Origin: Mesorhizobium ciceri biovar biserrulae WSM1271
GTDB taxonomy: Bacteria; Pseudomonadota; Alphaproteobacteria; Rhizobiales; Rhizobiaceae
Assembly: GCF_000185905.1 (NCBI RefSeq)
Contig: NC_014923.1
Span: forward strand, 3,929,501 to 3,993,500
DNA length: 64,000 nucleotides
Reading direction: 5' to 3'
The translations under genes were made by a program, and so were the position numbers. The notes beneath the pieces were generated by a model that was not told where the DNA came from, ran no database searches, and saw only the letters and a list, made by a program, of their open reading frames with translations. Every line of letters starts with the position of its first letter. The first letter of the stretch is position 1. Positions 59,316-64,000 of this stretch are shown in pieces.

Positions 59316-62300
59316 ATGAGACTCTACGGTTTTTCGGCAGACAAAGCCTACCCACTCGTTTCCTTGCGCGCGCAACTCCTCTCGCAGGCCAGTCGCTCGG
59401 CACTGCGTTTCGCAATCGGCATGGCCGGTTTCGCCGGCTCGGCTGTTTTCTTTTCCCCGCAGGCGCAGGCGGCATGTACGGTCACTCTGGGAACTGATGT
59501 GCAGTGCGGCACCACCTCCACGACCAATACGACCCATCCGACCTCTCCGCCCAGCGACCGGAGCTATTCATTTGCTTCACCGTTTACGGCCCACCTCGCG
59601 ATCGATGCCGGGGCGACGGTCAGCGGATTTGGCCTCGCGATCGAGAATACCGGCAATGGCGCCGTCATGGTCGTCAACAACGGCACGATCAGTGTCGATG
59701 CGGGCAACACGCCAACAGCCGGCGGGACCGCGGCACTCAATATCGATGCCGCCTCCAACCTGATCACGTACACAGGCAGCGGCGCGATCACCAATAACGG
59801 CAGTGGCGATGCCTTCGCAATAAAGCAGAATGGCCTGGGCTCGATCGATGTCGATGCCACCGGCGATATCACGGCGGCTGCCGGCTCAGGCATTGTGGTG
59901 CGTAACACGGCGGCGAGTGGCTCCATCGATGTCACCACGGGCGCGGTGACGGCGCTGGCTGCTGGCATGTTCGGTATCGACGTCCAGTCGTCTTCGACGG
60001 CAGGCAATCTCACGATCGTGGCGAATGGCGACATGAAGGCGGGCAATACCGGTATCTTGGGTCGAGTTTCCTCCACAGGAACTGGCAACATCGATATCAC
60101 GGCGAACGGCGCCATCGACGCAGGCAACGGCATTATCGCGCAGAACTTGGGCAACGGCTCGACGACGGTGAAGGCGATGGGACCGGTCACCGCGACAATG
60201 GCGTCGGGCCTTGGCGTCTTCGCTCAGGGCCGGGGCGATGTCTCGATAACAACGGGTGCGGTGACCTCGACGGGCGGTCAGGCGGTCTATGCAATAGGGA
60301 CCGGCACAGGCACAGGCACAATCGATGTGACGACCAACGGCAATGTCTCGGGCACTGGAGGCATCCTCGCAGGTAACTCCGGCACGGGCATGATCAGCGT
60401 GATCGCCAATGGTGAGGTGACCGGCACATCCTTTGACGGCATCGTCGCGAACGGTGGTGGCGCGGTGGACGTGCAGGTCGCCGGCACGGTGATGGGCGCG
60501 CGTTCCGGCCTGACCTTGATTGGTGGCGGCGGCGGCACGGGTAATCTCTCGGTGACGGGCGCGGGCGGCTTCGTCGGCGGCAGCGACGATGCGGTGAATA
60601 TTCAGAACTATGGCCCGGGCACGGTCACGGTCGATATATCCGGCGCCAGCAGCTCGACGAGTGGCGGCGGCATCGTGGTGCGCGACACGGCGACGGGCGG
60701 CAACATCGGCGTCACGACGGGCGCGGTGACGGCGCTGGCTGCCGGCAAGATCGGCATCGACGTTGAGATGCTGTCGGCGACGGCCAATGTGACGATCGTG
60801 GCGAACGGTGATGTGAAGGCGGGCGGCCCCGGTATCTTCGCTGGCCTTTCCTCGGGAAGCGGCAACGTCGATGTCACGGCGAACGGCGCGATCGACGCGA
60901 GCAGCGGGATTGTCGCAGGGACTGTCGGTACAGGTTCGGTGACCGTGAAGGCGGTTGGTCCGATCACCGCGACGACTGGCCGAGGTATCGACGCTGAAAG
61001 CTCGGCCGGCAATGTCGCGGTGATAACGGGTGCTGTGAACGCAACTGCGGCTACGGCGATCTTCGCGCTCCAGGACAATCCGGTGGGCGCTGGCACGATC
61101 AATGTGACGACGAATGGCAATGTCTCGGGTACGACAGGTATCCAGGCAACCAATCTTGGCACGGGCGCGATCACGGTGATCGCCAATGGCGCGGTGACCG
61201 GAACGTCGGCCGAGGGCATCGTCGCGACGGGCAACGGCGTAGTGGATGTGCAAGTCGCCGGCACGGTGACGGGCGCGACGCGTGGCCTGACTTTGACTGG
61301 TGGGACGGGCGCCATCAACGTCGCCTCGTCGGGCGCGATCCGTAGTCTTTCCGGATTGTCCAGCGATGCGGCGATCGAGACCAATGCCGCGACGATGGCG
61401 CTCACAAACGCCGGTTCGATCGTCGGTACAGCGCAGTTTGCCGGCGGCGCGACACTGTTCGCCAACGACGGGAACTGGAACGGCGCCGGTGGAACCAGTG
61501 ATTTCGGCGGTGGCGCCAGCAGGCTGGTCAACGACGGGACCGCCGTCGGTGGAAACTCCGCCGGCGTCGCGGAGACGACGCAATGGACCAATCTGTTTCA
61601 GTTCACCAATCAAGGCACCTTGACAATGGCCGACGCTGGCGCCGGCGATGTGATCCGGCAAACCGGCGGCAATACCGCTTTCGCGACTGGCAGCATCATG
61701 GCGATCGATATCAACACGGCCGGCCAGGCCGACAGGTTCAGCACCTCCGGCACCGCGACGATCACTGGCGCGACGCTGACCGTGAACGCCGCGGGCGGCA
61801 TTGCGGTGCCGGGCACCCGCTATACGGTGTTGACCGCCGATGCCGGGCTGACCGGGCAGTTCGCTGCCTTGACTGGAGTTGTCAACACCGCCTTCCTCAG
61901 GCTTGTCGATACCTATGACACCAACAACGCCTATCTCGACATCCTAAAATACCGCAACTTCACCGACGCAGCCTTGACCCGCAATCAGATCGCAACCGCT
62001 GGGGGGCTCGAGAGCCTGCCGACATCCGGATCCCTGTACAACGTCATCCTCAACCTCGCGACCGATGTGCAGGCACGTGATGCCTTCGACCAGCTCTCGG
62101 GCGAGGTGTATCCCTCGGCGCAGACTTCCCTCATCGAAGATAGCCGTCTTCTGCGCGACGCGGCGACGAACCGCATCCGGGCCGCTTTCGGTATCGTCGG
62201 TGCATCGGCCGCTCCGGTCATGGCCTACGCCGATCAGACCTATGGCGGTGCTGCGGGCGCCTATGTCTCGCTCGATCCCAATACGACCGCTGCAGTGGCG

Positions 62301-63146
62301 TCGGACACCGATCGCTTCGCCCTCTGGAGTCAGGGCTTTGGTTCATGGGGCCATACTGGCAGCGACGGCAATGCTGCCCGCGTTGACCGCTCGACTGGCG
62401 GTTTCCTGGCTGGCGGTGACGCCGCCATTTTCGACACCTGGCGATTGGGTATCATGGCGGGATACAGCCGCACCAACCTCGATGTGAAAGACCGCGCCTC
62501 GTCGGGCTCGAGCGACAACTATCATCTCGGCCTCTATGGCGGCACCACTTGGGATGTTGGGGGCGGCACGCTCGGCTTGCGCACCGGTACATCCTATACT
62601 TGGCACGACATCGCGACGAGCCGCTCCGTCACTTTCCCCGGTTTCAATGACAGCCTCAAGGCAGATTATCGCGCCGGAACGGCGCAGGTGTTCGGCGAAC
62701 TGGGCTATGGTATCCATGCTGGAAATTTAGGCTTTGAGCCCTTTGCCAATCTCGCCTATGTGAACCTCCGGACTGACGGCTTCACCGAGACAGGCGGCGC
62801 GGCGACGCTGACAAGCGCTTCGGCAATCACCGATGCGACCTTCACCACGCTCGGCCTACATGCCTCAGGCGAGTTCACCGTCGGCGAGATGGCGGCGACG
62901 GTTCGCGGCACGCTCGGCTGGCGCCATGCCTTCGGCGAGGCCGTACCGCTGTCGCGCTTCGCATTCGCCGGCGGCGCGCCATTCACCGTCGCGGGCGTGC
63001 CGGTCGCCAAGGACGGGCTGATACTCGATGTCGGGTTCGACATCGCCATCGCACACAATGCCACGCTCGGCCTCACCTATGGGGGACAATTCGGCAGTCG
63101 CGCCGCAGACCAGAGCGTGAAAGCCAATCTCGCGGTCAGGTTCTAG
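59316..63146 (+). CDS. autotransporter with beta-barrel C-terminus
   Basis: The 1276-residue product has an extended N-terminal signal (AIGMAGFAGSAVFFSPQAQA, about residues 34-52). A long passenger rich in Gly, Ala, Thr, Val and Asn repeats follows, such as ANGDVKAGGPGIFAGL and TTNGNVSGTGGILAG. The C-terminal barrel domain starts near residue 990 (FALWSQGFGSWGHTGSDGNA) and ends with the aromatic AVRF signature. It exports its own passenger across the outer membrane. The passenger is built from an internal duplication of about 780 bases. It follows the LuxR-type gene by 227 bases. Confidence 0.92.
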   Translation: MRLYGFSADKAYPLVSLRAQLLSQASRSALRFAIGMAGFAGSAVFFSPQAQAACTVTLGTDVQCGTTSTTNTTHPTSPPSDRSYSFASPFTAHLAIDAGATVSGFGLAIENTGNGAVMVVNNGTISVDAGNTPTAGGTAALNIDAASNLITYTGSGAITNNGSGDAFAIKQNGLGSIDVDATGDITAAAGSGIVVRNTAASGSIDVTTGAVTALAAGMFGIDVQSSSTAGNLTIVANGDMKAGNTGILGRVSSTGTGNIDITANGAIDAGNGIIAQNLGNGSTTVKAMGPVTATMASGLGVFAQGRGDVSITTGAVTSTGGQAVYAIGTGTGTGTIDVTTNGNVSGTGGILAGNSGTGMISVIANGEVTGTSFDGIVANGGGAVDVQVAGTVMGARSGLTLIGGGGGTGNLSVTGAGGFVGGSDDAVNIQNYGPGTVTVDISGASSSTSGGGIVVRDTATGGNIGVTTGAVTALAAGKIGIDVEMLSATANVTIVANGDVKAGGPGIFAGLSSGSGNVDVTANGAIDASSGIVAGTVGTGSVTVKAVGPITATTGRGIDAESSAGNVAVITGAVNATAATAIFALQDNPVGAGTINVTTNGNVSGTTGIQATNLGTGAITVIANGAVTGTSAEGIVATGNGVVDVQVAGTVTGATRGLTLTGGTGAINVASSGAIRSLSGLSSDAAIETNAATMALTNAGSIVGTAQFAGGATLFANDGNWNGAGGTSDFGGGASRLVNDGTAVGGNSAGVAETTQWTNLFQFTNQGTLTMADAGAGDVIRQTGGNTAFATGSIMAIDINTAGQADRFSTSGTATITGATLTVNAAGGIAVPGTRYTVLTADAGLTGQFAALTGVVNTAFLRLVDTYDTNNAYLDILKYRNFTDAALTRNQIATAGGLESLPTSGSLYNVILNLATDVQARDAFDQLSGEVYPSAQTSLIEDSRLLRDAATNRIRAAFGIVGASAAPVMAYADQTYGGAAGAYVSLDPNTTAAVASDTDRFALWSQGFGSWGHTGSDGNAARVDRSTGGFLAGGDAAIFDTWRLGIMAGYSRTNLDVKDRASSGSSDNYHLGLYGGTTWDVGGGTLGLRTGTSYTWHDIATSRSVTFPGFNDSLKADYRAGTAQVFGELGYGIHAGNLGFEPFANLAYVNLRTDGFTETGGAATLTSASAITDATFTTLGLHASGEFTVGEMAATVRGTLGWRHAFGEAVPLSRFAFAGGAPFTVAGVPVAKDGLILDVGFDIAIAHNATLGLTYGGQFGSRAADQSVKANLAVRF
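59889..61305 (+). repeat. internal tandem duplication in the autotransporter passenger
   Basis: Two copies of about 640-780 bp start at 59889 and 60669, 780 bases apart. Both begin GIVVR-D/N-TA and continue TTGAVTALAAG with a match to the end of GLTL. The copies diverge by base changes and a small indel near 60480/61257. Confidence 0.75.
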
Positions 63147-63323
63147 CTGGGGGATGGGCCACACGCCGCAGAACGAGCCCGCATTCGCGTCTCCTCGTCC
63201 GCCCGCGTTCCATTCACAATCCGCGTTTGCCGCCGCCACTCGCGCAAAAGGCAGAGCCTTTAGCCTTTGGAAAGGGAGATGTGGTTCCTCTCAGAGGCGC
63301 GGACTGCGCGCTGAGGCGAATCG

Positions 63324-64000
63324 ATGGATATCTTTGGCATCAAGGCACTTCTGATCTGCGCCCTGATCTTCATTCCGTTTGAACATCTGTTTGCCGAGCG
63401 GCCGCAGAAGATCTTTCGCAAGGGCTTCGCTGTCGATCTGATTTATCTGCTGTTCAACGGCTTCATCATAAAGCTGGCCATCGTCATGATGGCGGCAGGC
63501 GCGCTCGGTGCCGCTGCACTCCTGGTCCCGCAAGCGATAACGCATGCCGTCAGCGGCCAGCCCGTCTGGCTGCAGGTTGCCGAAATCATCGTGATCACCG
63601 ATGTCGGCGTCTACTGGACACATCGGGCCTTTCACAAAATCCCGGCGCTTTGGAAGTTCCATGCCGTTCACCACGGCATTGAGGAACTCGACTGGCTCGG
63701 GGCCTTCCACAATCATCCCGTCGACGCCATCGTCACAAAGGCAATATCGCTGACGCCGATCTTTTTCCTCGGCTTCTCGGAAGCGTCGATCGCCGTCTTT
63801 TCGACTCTCTACCTTGGACATACGCTGCTTGTGCATTCAAACGTGCGGATTCCGTTCGGCCCCTTGAGGTGGCTGATCGCCAGCCCGCAGTTCCATCGCT
63901 GGCACCATGCCAACCAGCGCGAAGCCTATGACAAGAACTTCGCCGGGCAGTTGCCTTTCCTCGACGTGCTGTTCGGCACCTACAATCCCACCGGTGACAA
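63324..64000 (+). CDS. fatty acid hydroxylase/sterol desaturase family protein, 3' end beyond window
   Basis: The visible 225 residues start MDIFGIKALLICALIFIPFE. They contain membrane segments and the His-rich motifs HRAFH, HAVHH, HNHP and FHRWHHANQ that bind the diiron centre of this family. It is an inner-membrane oxygenase acting on lipids; the substrate is unknown. The ATG has ggcgaatcg upstream and no strong ribosome-binding site. It follows the autotransporter by 177 bases. The C-terminal part is cut by the window edge. Confidence 0.88.
   Translation, partial: MDIFGIKALLICALIFIPFEHLFAERPQKIFRKGFAVDLIYLLFNGFIIKLAIVMMAAGALGAAALLVPQAITHAVSGQPVWLQVAEIIVITDVGVYWTHRAFHKIPALWKFHAVHHGIEELDWLGAFHNHPVDAIVTKAISLTPIFFLGFSEASIAVFSTLYLGHTLLVHSNVRIPFGPLRWLIASPQFHRWHHANQREAYDKNFAGQLPFLDVLFGTYNPTGD

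Noticed and set aside
59886..61661. Minus-strand frame of 591 codons in the autotransporter gene
   Set aside because: Antisense reading of the repeat-rich passenger; Arg/His-rich, no known fold.
1..64000. CRISPR arrays or rRNA genes
   Set aside because: No regularly spaced short repeats with unique spacers and no rRNA-like sequence were found.

Overview
The window is a piece of an alphaproteobacterial chromosome, most likely a Mesorhizobium-like member of the Rhizobiales. This is inferred from gene order, protein style and GC-rich codon use; no database search was possible. About 8 kb of core chromosome on the left and 6 kb on the right flank two integrated elements. Both elements sit in one tRNA-Ser(UGA) gene.

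Left core (1-8364): a minus-strand cluster of MBL-fold hydrolase (cut by the window edge), TatD-type DNase, metG, holB, tmk, a penicillin-binding-protein-5-like protein and an RlpA lipoprotein, followed by a small secreted protein on the plus strand. metG/tatD and holB/tmk overlap at their stop and start codons.

Element 1 (8365-45769, about 37.4 kb) is a short-tailed (podovirus-type) prophage. A 40-bp direct repeat, the 5' half of the tRNA-Ser gene through the anticodon loop, bounds it. The left arm carries small accessory genes, a helix-turn-helix regulator with palindromic operators, an interrupted HNH gene, an ATP-dependent DNA ligase and secreted or membrane proteins. The minus-strand late block (16317-43542) holds ejection proteins, tail and adaptor proteins, capsid, scaffold, portal, a dGTPase insertion, a lysis cassette with nested spanins, a tail fibre, terminase subunits and an RNase H. 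A ribbon-helix-helix protein and a tyrosine integrase lie beside the intact tRNA. A 20-bp sequence recurs just upstream of three late gene blocks and looks like a dedicated late promoter or activator site.

Element 2 (45821-57746, about 11.9 kb) is a satellite-sized island bounded by a 14-bp repeat of the tRNA 3' end. It carries an AlpA-type regulator, a VapE-type replication ATPase followed by iteron-like repeats, a DUF6161-like membrane protein, an acyltransferase, a serine recombinase, a Schlafen/AlbA_2-type protein and a P4-type integrase. That integrase is broken by an 8-bp tandem duplication. Several accessory genes are defence-like, but that role is inference.

Right core (57747-64000): a LuxR-type regulator, a large autotransporter with an internal 780-bp duplication, and a fatty acid hydroxylase/sterol desaturase family gene cut by the window edge. 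Without the two elements, the tRNA-Ser gene would lie between the small secreted protein and the LuxR regulator.
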